DNA of 64,000 nt, taken from NCBI GenBank assembly GCA_031266555.1, contig JAISAU010000003.1:124001-188000 (forward strand), in the 5' to 3' direction. A program made the translations under genes and the position numbers. The notes below the pieces were generated by a model, which was given only the letters and a program-made list of their open reading frames with translations, did not search any database and was not told where the DNA came from. Positions 1-8,940 of this stretch are shown piece by piece. The first letter of the stretch is position 1; each line of letters opens with the position of its first letter. The DNA comes from Campylobacteraceae bacterium. GTDB taxonomy: Bacteria > Campylobacterota > Campylobacteria > Campylobacterales > Campylobacteraceae.

Positions 1-399
1 TTTATCGATATCCAGTTGAAGGCGAGTTGATATGGACGAGTAAGCCGTATTATAAGCGGTAAGTCCGGGCAAGATATATCCGCCCATATGCTTTTTGTTT
101 TTCATAATATCAACGGTAATAGCGCTTCCGGCGTCTACAACTATACCGTCGTTTACAGCTTTGCACGCGCAGATTCTATCTATCCCCATACCGCGATATT
201 TTGTATCAAATGTTATATACGGTTCCAAATCGAAAAAATTTTTCCTTACATGTAAGAGGGATTTTATATTATCATTTACGCAAATGTAATAAACTTTTTC
301 GTCAAAAGAGAGTTTTAAAAACTCTTTTATGCTCTTTACATGTAAGCGCTCTTTTATTAGAAGGTGAGCGTTTGTATTGCCAATATCGCAAAATATCAA
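1..399 (-). CDS. coaX: Type III pantothenate kinase, N-terminal part (cut by window edge)
   Basis: Catalyses ATP-dependent phosphorylation of pantothenate, the first step of coenzyme A synthesis, in the cytoplasm. The 133 visible codons carry the family's hallmark motifs: the phosphate-binding CDIGNTNAHL at the N-terminus, GMGIDR near residue 70 and VVDAGSAITVD near residue 85, followed by GGYILPGL. The start is a TTG at 397-399, four bases after the stop of the upstream BamB-like gene; it is the only start that keeps the first motif at the N-terminus. The C-terminal half lies left of position 1. Two TTACATGTAA palindromes lie inside the gene and are read as Leu-His-Val. Family assignment is firm; the start is inferred. 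Confidence 0.9.
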   Translation of the reverse strand, partial: MIFCDIGNTNAHLLIKERLHVKSIKEFLKLSFDEKVYYICVNDNIKSLLHVRKNFFDLEPYITFDTKYRGMGIDRICACKAVNDGIVVDAGSAITVDIMKNKKHMGGYILPGLTAYNTAYSSISTRLQLDIDK

Positions 400-403
400 A
401 TAT

Positions 404-1408
404 CTACTCTAATGTATAAAAACTGTCGCCGTAATAAATCTTGTCGTTAGCTACAAACAAAAAATCATCTATACTAAAAGGGAGCTCGAAAACTTCAAAA
501 TTTTTTAAATCCAAATCACTCTTTATTAAATATCCTCTTTTTTCTATAATATATAATTTCTCTTTTGCCGCAACGGCGGAAAAAATTGAGAAGGAAAACT
601 CTTGTTCGTTCAAAACTTTCAAATCCAAATCCATTAAGGTCACTTTTCCGTTTTTGCCAAAAGTAAATACCCTATCATTCATCAATATCACATCTTTTAT
701 AGATTCGTCTACGTAATTGATATTTGTCGGACTTATGCTTATTATCCGTTTCGCGGTCGCGGCAAACATTCTATCTTCGACAACGTCAAGAAAAATCACA
801 TTATTAAAATCTCTCTCAGCGCTTACTACAACGCTTCGTATTAAGCTGCCATTATTTCTATCAACAATAACAAGCTTTCCGTCAAGCGTTGGGAAAATCA
901 CTAAACTTCCTAAAAAATACGGCGCGGCTATCCTAGAATCAAGCGACGGCATACTATCAAACTTCTTTTGAAAAATAGTCGTGTCACTGCTTGTATCAAT
1001 AACCGATAATGAGTTATCGGACGTTATAACCGCCAAAGTGTCTTCGTCAATTGAGGCTGAAGCTACCATCGCTCCAATATCTTTATTGTAAATCAATTTG
1101 CCTTCGTTATTTTTTACATGTAAGAGCCCATAATGTGAAACCGTGATAAATTTACCGTCAAATTCACCTAAAAAGCTATATCCGTCTTCCAAATTGATAT
1201 TTACTTCATTGCCCTCGCGCGTGATAACGGTACCGTTTTTCAAAGAAGCGCCGTCTTTCGCAACCTCTTTGATACCGGATGAAAGACTTCCGTCAAATCT
1301 TGCGTTGCCATCCAAATTTTTCGGCTCAAAGTATTGTCTTTTTGTACCGCAGCCGCTCATAAAAAGTATACAAGCGGTAACAAATATAAAACTAATAATT
1401 TTTGTCAT
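404..1408 (-). CDS. BamB-like outer-membrane lipoprotein (PQQ-type beta-propeller)
   Basis: A 334-residue protein with a lipoprotein signal peptide: hydrophobic residues 4-19, then a lipobox ending FMSGC, so Cys20 would be lipidated. The rest is beta-rich with repeats of the form 'hydrophobic strand - DxxxG - IVxxxxG' typical of PQQ-like beta-propellers (for example GKLVIVDRNNGSLI and GKVTLMDLDL). BamB acts as an accessory lipoprotein of the outer-membrane protein assembly complex. The upstream gene is a YfgM-like anchored TPR protein, and yfgM-bamB is also the gene order in E. coli, which supports the call. The stop of the upstream gene overlaps this start (TAATG), so translation is probably coupled. 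Sequence similarity to E. coli BamB is low, so the exact role is inferred. Confidence 0.7.
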   Translation of the reverse strand: MTKIISFIFVTACILFMSGCGTKRQYFEPKNLDGNARFDGSLSSGIKEVAKDGASLKNGTVITREGNEVNINLEDGYSFLGEFDGKFITVSHYGLLHVKNNEGKLIYNKDIGAMVASASIDEDTLAVITSDNSLSVIDTSSDTTIFQKKFDSMPSLDSRIAAPYFLGSLVIFPTLDGKLVIVDRNNGSLIRSVVVSAERDFNNVIFLDVVEDRMFAATAKRIISISPTNINYVDESIKDVILMNDRVFTFGKNGKVTLMDLDLKVLNEQEFSFSIFSAVAAKEKLYIIEKRGYLIKSDLDLKNFEVFELPFSIDDFLFVANDKIYYGDSFYTLE

Positions 1409-1983
1409 TATTTTGCCTCTTTGAAAGAAGGTTGATAATGTTCCAACGCTCTAACTATGCTCATAACGGAAGAATCGGGCGATATTGTCATAAATTTTAT
1501 ACTCGCCTCGTCCACTTTGCCCTCTTTTAGCAATTCGTAACCATCCTTTAAAACAACAAAATCTTCAAGAATAGAATCGCTTTTCACGCTCTCTTGTATT
1601 TGATAAGCGGCAAGGTCGGCTATAATATCATTTTCGGTAAGCAGCGTTTTTAACGTCTCATTATCGCCGCTTTTTAAAGCTTCCATGAAAATAAAAGCCC
1701 TGTATAAAGGTTTATTTTTACTTTTTAGCGACGATAAAGCCTTTTCGTCGTTCGGATTGTCAAGCAATATCTTATACGCCTCGTTAGAAGCTTTCAAATT
1801 GACGGATTTTATTGTATTTAGACTAACGTAACCTATTAGCAAAACAACTATAACTATAGCGGAAGCCATGAATGTACGTTTATGTTTTTTAAAAAAACGC
1901 TCGCCTGCTATGAGATTTTCCAATAACTGCTCTTGCGCGCTGAGTTCCTCTTTTATCGCTTTTATATTATCTTTTAAAGCCAA
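1408..1983 (-). CDS. YfgM-like membrane-anchored TPR-type protein
   Basis: 191 residues: a charged cytosolic N-terminus of about 37 residues, one transmembrane helix (about 38-56, TFMASAIVIVVLLIGYVSL), then a helical periplasmic domain with a TPR-like pattern (AYKILLDNPNDEKALSSL and LKDGYELLKEGKVDEASI). In E. coli, YfgM has the same topology and works with periplasmic chaperones beside BamB. The start codon is TTG (1981-1983), preceded by an AAGGAA ribosome binding site. It is the first gene of a probable operon yfgM-bamB-coaX and diverges from gatC across a 165-base region. No enzymatic motif is visible. The assignment rests on topology plus gene order, not on strong residue matches. Confidence 0.6.
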   Translation of the reverse strand: MALKDNIKAIKEELSAQEQLLENLIAGERFFKKHKRTFMASAIVIVVLLIGYVSLNTIKSVNLKASNEAYKILLDNPNDEKALSSLKSKNKPLYRAFIFMEALKSGDNETLKTLLTENDIIADLAAYQIQESVKSDSILEDFVVLKDGYELLKEGKVDEASIKFMTISPDSSVMSIVRALEHYQPSFKEAK

Positions 1984-2093
1984 GTTATTTCCTTTATATT
2001 TTTAGAAATGAAAAAGCACATGTTAGCATAGGAAAAATAAAATACAAATATCATTGATATAAATATGATTTCAGCGCGATTGAAAATTCATTT

Positions 2094-2122
2094 TGGTACA
2101 ATATACGCTATAAAATTATAAT
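2094..2122 (+). promoter_or_regulatory. Sigma70-type promoter of the gatC-pilT-cvpA-fur-lysS-glyA run
   Basis: A -35-like TTGGTA at 2094-2099 and a perfect -10 TATAAT at 2117-2122 are separated by 17 bases. The expected transcription start (near 2129) leaves about a 20-base leader ahead of gatC, with an AAGG ribosome binding site. No other strong promoter was noticed before glyA, where spacings are short. Confidence 0.5.
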
Positions 2123-2148
2123 ACATATCAAATCTCTAAGGTCGATAT

Positions 2149-2439
2149 ATGAACATAGACGATAAACTTCTCAAAAAAATAGAAACTCTTTCTTCTTTGA
2201 AAATAGAAGAATGCGAACGAAAAAATATAATAAATCAGCTTAGCGAAATTGTCAATTTTGTTGAAAATTTAAACGAATTAGACTCTAATAATTATGAAGC
2301 CACATTTACAACCATAGAAGGCGGTACGCCTTTTAGGGAAGATATACAAAAATGTGATAAAAACATAATAAAAACAATCATAAAATACGCTCCAAACAGC
2401 GATAATGGTTTTTTCATCGTTCCGAAAATTATAGAATAA
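2149..2439 (+). CDS. gatC: Asp-tRNA(Asn)/Glu-tRNA(Gln) amidotransferase subunit C
   Basis: 96 residues, the usual size for GatC. The N-terminus (LLKKIETLSSLKIEE, then INQLSEIVNFVENLNELD) and the later 'R.D' segment (FREDIQKCDKN) match the family. GatC is the small belt-like subunit that holds GatA and GatB together in the complex that converts Glu-tRNA(Gln) to Gln-tRNA(Gln) (and Asp-tRNA(Asn) to Asn-tRNA(Asn)). It is separated from gatA and gatB, as often seen in Campylobacterota. It is the first gene of the plus-strand run, 12 bases ahead of pilT. Confidence 0.85.
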   Translation: MNIDDKLLKKIETLSSLKIEECERKNIINQLSEIVNFVENLNELDSNNYEATFTTIEGGTPFREDIQKCDKNIIKTIIKYAPNSDNGFFIVPKIIE

Positions 2440-2451
2440 AAAGGAGTCCAT

Positions 2452-3522
2452 GTGGCAGATATACCAAATATCAGGGCTTTGCTTAAAAATGTTGTGGCAT
2501 ATAAAGCTTCGGATCTTCACTTAGTTAGCAGAAGCGAACCACAAATAAGAATTGACGGTAGATTAATGGCGGTCAATTTGCCAAAACTTGACGGCCAAAC
2601 GATAAAAGAGATGTGTTATAGCTTAATAACCGACAAACAAAAAAAAGAGTTGGAAGAGAATAAAGAGCTTGACTTTTCTATAATGCTTCCGGAAGCCGGT
2701 CGTTTTCGTGTAAACTACTATTATACAATGAATAGCGAATTAGCTGCGGCTTTTCGTACTATTCCCCTTGTTATTCCAACTTTGGACGAACTAAAATCTC
2801 CCGCCGTATTTAAATCTGTCATAAAACGAGAAAAAGGGTTGGTTTTAGTAACCGGACCTACAGGAAGCGGTAAATCAACGACTCTGGCAGCTATGCTTAA
2901 TGAAATAAACGCAAAAGAAAGTAAACATATAATTACCATTGAAGACCCCATAGAGTTTGTTCATCAAAATAAAAAATCGCTTTTTTCCATGAGAGGCGTT
3001 AGAGAAGACACCAAAAGTTTCTCCAGCGCTTTAAAATACTCCTTACGTGAAGATCCGGATATAATACTAGTAGGCGAGATGAGAGATAAAGAGACGATGT
3101 CTACGGCTATTACGGCGGCTGAAACGGGGCACTTGGTTTTCGCGACGCTGCACACTACTTCGGCTGTGCAAACTATTAACCGTATTATTGACAGCTTTGA
3201 CGGAAACGAGCAAGTACAAATAAGAAATATGCTTTCAGTCTCGCTAACAGCCGTTATTTCTCAAGCCTTATTACCGCGCATAGGCGGCGGACGAATTGGT
3301 ATTTTTGAAATACTAATAACAAATCCTGCCATTGCCAACTTAATACGAGAAGACAAAGTACATCAAATCTATTCGCAAATGCAGCTCAATAAAGCGCAAT
3401 CAGGTATGATAACGCAAACTCAATCAATGTATGAAGCCATAAAAGCGAATCAGATAACAACGGAGGACGCATTACGTTTCTCCACTCAACCTCAAGAGTT
3501 ATCGACTTTATTGGGACTATGA
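2452..3522 (+). CDS. pilT: PilT-type ATPase (twitching / retraction motor)
   Basis: 356 residues, the normal PilT length. Walker A is GPTGSGKST at about 144-152, the Asp box is IITIEDPIEF, Walker B follows in DIILVGEMRD, and the His box is TAAETGHLVFATLHT. PilT forms a hexameric motor at the inner membrane that disassembles type IV pili. The start is GTG (2452-2454) with a strong AAGGAG five bases upstream; the overlapping ATG at 2450 is out of frame. No pilus assembly genes (pilB, pilA, pilQ) are nearby, so either they lie elsewhere or this ATPase serves another type IV filament. The long C-terminal tail (LRFSTQPQELSTLLGL) resembles that of PilT rather than PilU. Confidence 0.9.
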   Translation: MADIPNIRALLKNVVAYKASDLHLVSRSEPQIRIDGRLMAVNLPKLDGQTIKEMCYSLITDKQKKELEENKELDFSIMLPEAGRFRVNYYYTMNSELAAAFRTIPLVIPTLDELKSPAVFKSVIKREKGLVLVTGPTGSGKSTTLAAMLNEINAKESKHIITIEDPIEFVHQNKKSLFSMRGVREDTKSFSSALKYSLREDPDIILVGEMRDKETMSTAITAAETGHLVFATLHTTSAVQTINRIIDSFDGNEQVQIRNMLSVSLTAVISQALLPRIGGGRIGIFEILITNPAIANLIREDKVHQIYSQMQLNKAQSGMITQTQSMYEAIKANQITTEDALRFSTQPQELSTLLGL

Positions 3523-3553
3523 AAAAATATATTATAAATTACAAAGGCATTAA

Positions 3554-4174
3554 ATGGAATTCTCCTGGTTTGATATAGTTATTATCGCTATTATTTTGAT
3601 CCTTGGAATTAAGGGATTGATAGGAGGTTTTATAAAAGAGCTATTTGAGTTTATAGGAATTATAGGCGGTATATTTTTAGCTTCGCGTTACTCATATAAA
3701 GCCGGAATGTTCATTAGCGACAAAATTTATAGTATTGAAAATGAAGTAGCGATACGAATTATGGGATTTATGGTATTGTTATTTACGGTATTTATAGTTT
3801 CTATCTTGATAGGCACAATAATCTCAAAAATTGTAAAATTTGGCGGATATGCAAACTTAAATAGATTTTTAGGATTTGTATTTAGCACTCTTACGATATT
3901 TTTTGTCTTTTCCATGTTGTTATTCGCGACATCAAGCATAGAATTTGCGAGAGTTTTTGTGACCGATACTCTTGGAATCGGAAATAGTTTTATGTATAAA
4001 AAATTATCCGCTATAGGAGAACAAATAGTTGATATTCATCCGTCAAAATTAATTAATACCGATAATTTAACGGAAAAAATAGAACCTTTAATTGAACAAT
4101 CAAGCGAAGTTATAGAAAACTTGGGCAATAATATAAATATTTTTATATCAAATGAGACAAACAGTGTTGAATAA
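3554..4174 (+). CDS. cvpA: CvpA family membrane protein
   Basis: 206 residues with four predicted transmembrane helices in the first ~130 residues, beginning FSWFDIVIIAIILILGIKG, then the family's 'GGFIKELFEFIGIIGGIFLASRY' type of first loop and a soluble C-terminal tail of about 70 residues. CvpA proteins are inner-membrane proteins first linked to colicin V production; their precise function is poorly understood. The gene sits 31 bases after pilT and 34 before fur in the same transcription unit, a neighbourhood common in this phylum. The first 19 residues after Met and the small-residue-rich helices fit the family well. Confidence 0.8.
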   Translation: MEFSWFDIVIIAIILILGIKGLIGGFIKELFEFIGIIGGIFLASRYSYKAGMFISDKIYSIENEVAIRIMGFMVLLFTVFIVSILIGTIISKIVKFGGYANLNRFLGFVFSTLTIFFVFSMLLFATSSIEFARVFVTDTLGIGNSFMYKKLSAIGEQIVDIHPSKLINTDNLTEKIEPLIEQSSEVIENLGNNINIFISNETNSVE

Positions 4175-4208
4175 CGATATTAAGGCAAATTTGTAGAAAG
4201 GAAAAAGC

Positions 4209-4679
4209 ATGAAAAAGATTGAAAATGTCGAATACGATAAGTTGCTTGAAAATTTCAAGGAGATTTTAAAGCGCAATAAACTTAAGTATACAAATCAAAG
4301 AGAGATCATTTTAAAAATGCTTTATAGCAATAATGAACATTTTACGCCTGAAAAACTTTACTTTCTGATTAAAGAAAAACATCCTGGGCTAAATGTCGGA
4401 ATAGCCACCGTATATCGTACGTTAAATATGCTTGAAGAGTCCGACATAGCGACGTCTATATCATTTGGAACGCAAGGTAAAAAATTTGAACTCGGCAACA
4501 AACCGCATCACGATCATATGATTTGTAAAAAATGCAGCGAAATAATAGAGTTTGAAGATAAAGCCATAGAAAAACGTCAAGAACAAATAGCAAAAGAGAG
4601 AGGCTTTAAACTCACAGGACATCTTATGCAACTTTACGGTATTTGCGGTAAATGTCAACAAACGGATATGGAGGAGTAG
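4209..4679 (+). CDS. fur: Ferric uptake regulator Fur
   Basis: 156 residues. N-terminal winged-helix DNA-binding domain ([17 protein letters not shown], then [14 protein letters not shown] as recognition helix), followed by the metal-binding dimerisation domain with the [10 protein letters not shown] motif and a second CGKCQ pair near the C-terminus that would bind structural zinc. Fur represses iron-uptake genes when loaded with Fe(II). Located directly upstream of lysS, as in Campylobacter, with the lysS ribosome binding site lying in the last fur codons. A clear AGAAAGGA ribosome binding site precedes the ATG. No Fur-box-like site was convincingly seen near it. Confidence 0.93.
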   Translation: MKKIENVEYDKLLENFKEILKRNKLKYTNQREIILKMLYSNNEHFTPEKLYFLIKEKHPGLNVGIATVYRTLNMLEESDIATSISFGTQGKKFELGNKPHHDHMICKKCSEIIEFEDKAIEKRQEQIAKERGFKLTGHLMQLYGICGKCQQTDMEE

Positions 4680-4681
4680 TT

Positions 4682-6208
4682 TTGATTTTTACAAACCAGC
4701 TTGAATTGCAACGTATTGAAAAAGCGGATACGCTAAGAGCTATAGGCAAAAACCCTTATACGCACTATACAACGCGCGATATTAACGCGGCTGAATTTAA
4801 AAAAAAATTTCACTATATAAATGATTTGGAAGATAAAAAAGAGAATGATGAGATAACAACGCTTATTGGAAGAGTAAAGTTTTTACGATGGATGGGCAAA
4901 GCGGTATTTGCTAAAATTGAAGATGAGAGCAGCGAATCTTTACAAATATATTTCAACAAAGAAGGATTGAGAGACGAGTGGTTTGAACATATAAAAAAAT
5001 TGCTTGACGTGGGAGATATCATACAAGCAAAAGGATATCCGTTCGTAACAAAAACCGGAGAACTTTCTTTACATGTAACAGCCCTTGAAATCGTTACAAA
5101 ATCTATAACGCCGCTTCCTGAAAAATTTCACGGACTTCAAGATAAAGAGTTAAGATATCGCCAAAGATATCTCGATATGATTATGAATCCCGAAGTTAAA
5201 CATACTTTTCAAATTAGAAGTAAAATAATAAGTTTGGTTAGAAGATTTTTTGAAGAGCATGGATTTTTAGAAGTTGAGACTCCTATGATGCACCCAATCG
5301 CAGGAGGCGCAAACGCTAAACCGTTTGTAACTTTTTATAATGCGCTTAATACGCAAAGATATTTGCGAATAGCTCCGGAGCTTTACTTAAAAAGACTTAT
5401 TGTCGGCGGATTTGACGCTGTTTTTGAAATAAACAGAAACTTTAGAAACGAAGGTTTGGACGCGACGCATAATCCAGAATTTACAAGTATCGAATTTTAC
5501 TGGGCGCACCATAACTACAAAGATTTGATGAAATTAACCGAAGAGCTTTTTGGCGTACTGTTTGAAAAATTAAATCTACCCAAACAGATCTCATTTAATG
5601 ACAACATTATTGATTTTTCAAAACCGTTTGAACAATTTTCATTCAAAGAAGCGTTAGTTAAAATTGGCGGCATAGACAACGCTATATTAAATGATAAAAA
5701 AGCTATTGAAAACAAACTCAAAAAAGACGCTTTTGATGTCAAGCCTAATCTAAATTTGGGTCAACTTCAAGCTGAACTTTTTGACAATTATGTAGAAAAA
5801 AAGCTCATAAATCCAACTTTTATCACAGAATACCCGATTGAAATTAGCCCATTATCCAGAAAAAGTGATGAAAATAGCGAAATAGCCGAAAGATTTGAGT
5901 TATTTATAGCCGGCAATGAGTTGGCAAACGGTTTCAACGAGTTAAATGATCCGATTGACCAATATAATAGATTTATGGCTCAACTTGATGCGAAAGCGGC
6001 AGGAGACGATGAAGCTCACGAAATGGATGAGGACTATATAAAAGCTTTAGGATACGGTTTTGCGCCCACAGCGGGAGAAGGGCTTGGAATAGACAGACTT
6101 GTCATGCTTTTGACGAATCAAAGTTCAATTAGGGACGTTATACTATTCCCGGCGATGAAACAATTAAAAACGACAGAAAAACAAGACAATGAAGGAGATA
6201 ACGAATGA
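4682..6208 (+). CDS. lysS: Lysyl-tRNA synthetase (class II)
   Basis: 508 residues from the chosen TTG start at 4682. An N-terminal OB-fold anticodon-binding domain ([16 protein letters not shown]) is followed by the class II catalytic core: motif 1 around [20 protein letters not shown], motif 2 [20 protein letters not shown] and motif 3 [12 protein letters not shown]. It charges tRNA(Lys) with lysine. The start was chosen because GGAGGAG at 4670-4676 sits five bases ahead of this TTG; the alternative ATG at 4652 lies inside fur and has no ribosome binding site. Its stop overlaps the glyA start by four bases. Confidence 0.95.
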   Translation: MIFTNQLELQRIEKADTLRAIGKNPYTHYTTRDINAAEFKKKFHYINDLEDKKENDEITTLIGRVKFLRWMGKAVFAKIEDESSESLQIYFNKEGLRDEWFEHIKKLLDVGDIIQAKGYPFVTKTGELSLHVTALEIVTKSITPLPEKFHGLQDKELRYRQRYLDMIMNPEVKHTFQIRSKIISLVRRFFEEHGFLEVETPMMHPIAGGANAKPFVTFYNALNTQRYLRIAPELYLKRLIVGGFDAVFEINRNFRNEGLDATHNPEFTSIEFYWAHHNYKDLMKLTEELFGVLFEKLNLPKQISFNDNIIDFSKPFEQFSFKEALVKIGGIDNAILNDKKAIENKLKKDAFDVKPNLNLGQLQAELFDNYVEKKLINPTFITEYPIEISPLSRKSDENSEIAERFELFIAGNELANGFNELNDPIDQYNRFMAQLDAKAAGDDEAHEMDEDYIKALGYGFAPTAGEGLGIDRLVMLLTNQSSIRDVILFPAMKQLKTTEKQDNEGDNE

Positions 6209-7452
6209 GTTTTTTGGCTAAAAATGACGCTATAGTTTATGAGCTTGCTAAACAAGAATTGGAACGTCAATCTTACAATTTAGAGATGATAGCGAGTGAA
6301 AATTTTGCTTCTCCGTCGGTTATAGAAGCTATGGGAAGTATTTTTACCAATAAATATGCCGAAGGATATCCAGGTAAACGTTACTATGGCGGCTGCGAAA
6401 TAGTTGATAAGCTTGAACAATTAGCAATAGATAGAGTAAAAGAGCTTTTTGGATGTAAATTTGCGAATGTGCAGCCAAATTCAGGTTCTCAAGCAAATCA
6501 AGGCGTTTATCAAGCTCTTTTAAATCCGTATGATAAAATTTTAGGTATGGATTTAAGTCACGGCGGACATCTAACACACGGCGCTAAAGTGAGTAGTTCG
6601 GGCAAAACTTATCAAAGCTTCTTTTATGGCGTAAATCTAAATGGCAGAATTGATTATGACAGAGTAAGAGATATAGCAAAAATAGTGCGGCCTAAGTTAA
6701 TAATATGCGGCGCTTCAGCATATCCGCGAGAACTTGAATTTAAAACTTTTAGAGAAATAGCGGACGAGGTCGGAGCATATCTATTTGCCGATATAGCGCA
6801 TATAGCGGGACTTGTAGCGGCAAATGAACATCAAAATCCATTTCCACACGCACATGTAGTGGCGTCTACAACGCATAAAACTCTTAGAGGTCCAAGGGGC
6901 GGTTTTATCTTAACAAACGACGAAGAGATATCCAAGAAAATAAATTCGGCTATATTTCCAGGCATTCAAGGAGGACCACTTGAAAATATAATAGCGGCAA
7001 AAGCCGTAGGATTTGGCGAAAACTTAAAGCCCGAATGGAAATTATACGCTAAGCAAGTTAAAATAAACGCCAAAATTTTAGCGGACGTTTTATCTAAAGA
7101 AGGATTTGACGTGGTAAGCGGAGGAACGGACAATCATTTGATATTGCTCAGCTTCCTAAATAAAGACTTTAGCGGAAAAGATGCCGATCATGCCCTTGAA
7201 AATGCGGGCATAACGGTGAATAAAAATACCGTTCCCGGAGAAACAAGAAGTCCTTTTATAACTTCAGGTATCAGAATAGGTTCTGCCGCTCTTACTTCCC
7301 GCGGTATGAAAGATAAAGAGTTTACATTTATCGCTCAAAAAATCGCCGAGGTGTTAAATAACATAAACGACGCGTCTGTTCAACAAAAAGTCAAAAAAGA
7401 GGTGAGAGATCTCTCGTCTAACTTTATCATATATGATAAGGCTACATATTAG
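6205..7452 (+). CDS. glyA: Serine hydroxymethyltransferase
   Basis: 415 residues, standard bacterial length. The PLP-binding lysine lies in [13 protein letters not shown] (about residues 223-235); other family signatures are [15 protein letters not shown] at the N-terminus, [15 protein letters not shown] and FPGIQGGP. Converts serine plus tetrahydrofolate to glycine plus methylene-tetrahydrofolate, the main one-carbon source. It overlaps lysS by ATGA and follows it in the same operon, an arrangement shared with Campylobacter. The SPOR-domain gene follows after nine bases with a good ribosome binding site. Confidence 0.96.
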   Translation: MSFLAKNDAIVYELAKQELERQSYNLEMIASENFASPSVIEAMGSIFTNKYAEGYPGKRYYGGCEIVDKLEQLAIDRVKELFGCKFANVQPNSGSQANQGVYQALLNPYDKILGMDLSHGGHLTHGAKVSSSGKTYQSFFYGVNLNGRIDYDRVRDIAKIVRPKLIICGASAYPRELEFKTFREIADEVGAYLFADIAHIAGLVAANEHQNPFPHAHVVASTTHKTLRGPRGGFILTNDEEISKKINSAIFPGIQGGPLENIIAAKAVGFGENLKPEWKLYAKQVKINAKILADVLSKEGFDVVSGGTDNHLILLSFLNKDFSGKDADHALENAGITVNKNTVPGETRSPFITSGIRIGSAALTSRGMKDKEFTFIAQKIAEVLNNINDASVQQKVKKEVRDLSSNFIIYDKATY

Positions 7453-7461
7453 GAGAAGAAT

Positions 7462-8109
7462 ATGGAAGAGAAAAATGAATTAAGCGACATATTGTTGGAG
7501 CAAAAAAGTTCCAATAAAATAACGCAAATCAAAAGATTGGTTGTTATAACTGTGCTTTTGGTATTGATTTTTATGCTTGTAATCTTAATTATGAAACTTA
7601 TAAGTAAGCCAAAAAGCGATGAAGTAGTAGTTTATCCGACATCAATAAACACGCCTGATAATGAAATAGTCGTAGCGAATATATCTATTGTGGAAGAAGA
7701 TTATGGCGACACGCAAACTAATGAAACCAATGAGTCCAATGAGACTTTGGCGATTGCAGTTATTGAAACCAATATAGAACCCATAATACAAACGCCGCCC
7801 GTTAAAGCGACTCCGCCACCGCAAGTAGCATCTACAGTAGTAAAATCTCCGCTAATAGACACTTCGAATACCGTAAAGAGCGGACACTATATACAAGTAG
7901 GATCATTCTCAAATCCTCCGAACAAAAGCTTTTTAGACAATATCGTCAAAAAAGATTATGAGTACCATTTGTATAAAACTGCTGTAAAATCCAAACAAGT
8001 AACAATAGTTCTAATAGGTCCATACTCATCTGAAAATTCGGCAAGGAACGCGTTGCTTGACGTAAAAGCGTTCATAGCAAAAGACGCTTTTTATAAAAAA
8101 ATGCCATAA
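7462..8109 (+). CDS. SPOR-domain, single-pass membrane protein
   Basis: 215 residues: short cytosolic N-terminus, one transmembrane helix (about 27-48, VVITVLLVLIFMLVILIM), a long Glu/Asn/Pro-rich periplasmic linker (residues 55-130), and a C-terminal SPOR domain (about 137-215; SGHYIQVGSFSNPPNKSFL, then VLIGPYSSENSARNAL). SPOR domains bind glycan strands denuded of stem peptides at the division site. The architecture matches FtsN/DedD-like proteins, so a role in septal peptidoglycan is likely, but no FtsN activation motif was recognised. It is the last gene of the gatC run and is followed by a hairpin. Confidence 0.8.
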   Translation: MEEKNELSDILLEQKSSNKITQIKRLVVITVLLVLIFMLVILIMKLISKPKSDEVVVYPTSINTPDNEIVVANISIVEEDYGDTQTNETNESNETLAIAVIETNIEPIIQTPPVKATPPPQVASTVVKSPLIDTSNTVKSGHYIQVGSFSNPPNKSFLDNIVKKDYEYHLYKTAVKSKQVTIVLIGPYSSENSARNALLDVKAFIAKDAFYKKMP

Positions 8110-8112
8110 TGT

Positions 8113-8134
8113 CAGGCTTCATTTTTGAAGCCTG
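8113..8134 (+). terminator. Hairpin between SPOR gene and aroE
   Basis: CAGGCTTC and GAAGCCTG form a perfect 8-bp stem around a 6-base ATTTTT loop. Only a weak T-rich tail (CTTCTTTAA) follows, and the aroE start codon lies 12 bases downstream with no Shine-Dalgarno sequence between. It may therefore be a partial terminator or affect aroE translation. Confidence 0.45.
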
Positions 8135-8146
8135 CTTCTTTAACCC

Positions 8147-8935
8147 ATGAAAAAATTTTGTGTATTTGGAAATCCTATAGAACACTCCATATCGCCAAAA
8201 CTTCATAATGAAGCGTTTAGGGCTTTTGGCATAGACGCGAACTATACAAAAATACTGCTTGAAAGCGCGGATAAGTTAAAAGAGTCTTTTCTAAAATTAA
8301 AGCTGAGCGGAGCAAATATAACCGTTCCTTACAAAGAAGCGGCGTTTGGTATATGTGATGAAGTTTTTGGTATAGCAAGAAAAATAGAAGCCGTGAATAC
8401 CGTAGTACAAAAAAATGATAAATTATTTGGCTTTAATACCGACGCATTAGGATTTTTTAAAGCGATACAAGACTTTGGCAATATACAAAACGCTCTTGTT
8501 TTAGGAGCCGGCGGAACAGCAAAAGCCGTTATTTTTATACTGCGAGAAAACGGCATACATGTAGAGCTTTTAAATCGTTCAAAAGACAGAATAGAGTTTT
8601 TTAAAAAAAATAAAATTAACGCTTTTTCTTGGGATGACTATAGTCCTAAAAAATATGATTTGATAATAAACACAACGTCAGCCGGGTTAAAAGATGAGAA
8701 CCTACCCGCGCCAAAAGAGCTTTTGTCACAAATACTGAGAAACGCGAAGTTTGGCTTTGATGTTATTTATGGCAAAAAAACGCCGTTTTTAACGCTTTGT
8801 GAAGAAAATATACTTACATGTAAAGACGGTGCTGATATGCTTTTATATCAGGCTGTTCTTGCCTTTAATCTATTTTTTGATAACAAATACGATGAAAAAA
8901 AAATCACGGAAGCGATGAGAAAAATATTATCATGA
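8147..8935 (+). CDS. aroE: Shikimate dehydrogenase (NADP)
   Basis: 262 residues. Shikimate-binding motifs: SISPKLHNEAF near the N-terminus and NITVPYKE with the catalytic lysine; NADP-binding Rossmann loop VLGAGGTAKAV at about residues 118-128; C-terminal DMLLYQAVLAFNLFF. Reduces 3-dehydroshikimate to shikimate in aromatic amino acid synthesis. There is no recognisable ribosome binding site ahead of the ATG at 8147, and a hairpin ends 12 bases upstream. Two TACATGTA palindromes lie inside the gene (8556 and 8815). It ends convergently against the broken mrr gene, only five bases away. Confidence 0.93.
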   Translation: MKKFCVFGNPIEHSISPKLHNEAFRAFGIDANYTKILLESADKLKESFLKLKLSGANITVPYKEAAFGICDEVFGIARKIEAVNTVVQKNDKLFGFNTDALGFFKAIQDFGNIQNALVLGAGGTAKAVIFILRENGIHVELLNRSKDRIEFFKKNKINAFSWDDYSPKKYDLIINTTSAGLKDENLPAPKELLSQILRNAKFGFDVIYGKKTPFLTLCEENILTCKDGADMLLYQAVLAFNLFFDNKYDEKKITEAMRKILS

Positions 8936-8940
8936 TAGTT

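Noticed and set aside
4652-4681. Earlier in-frame ATG for lysS
   Set aside because: It lies inside fur, lacks a ribosome binding site, and adds residues not typical of LysS; the TTG at 4682 has GGAGGAG at ideal spacing.
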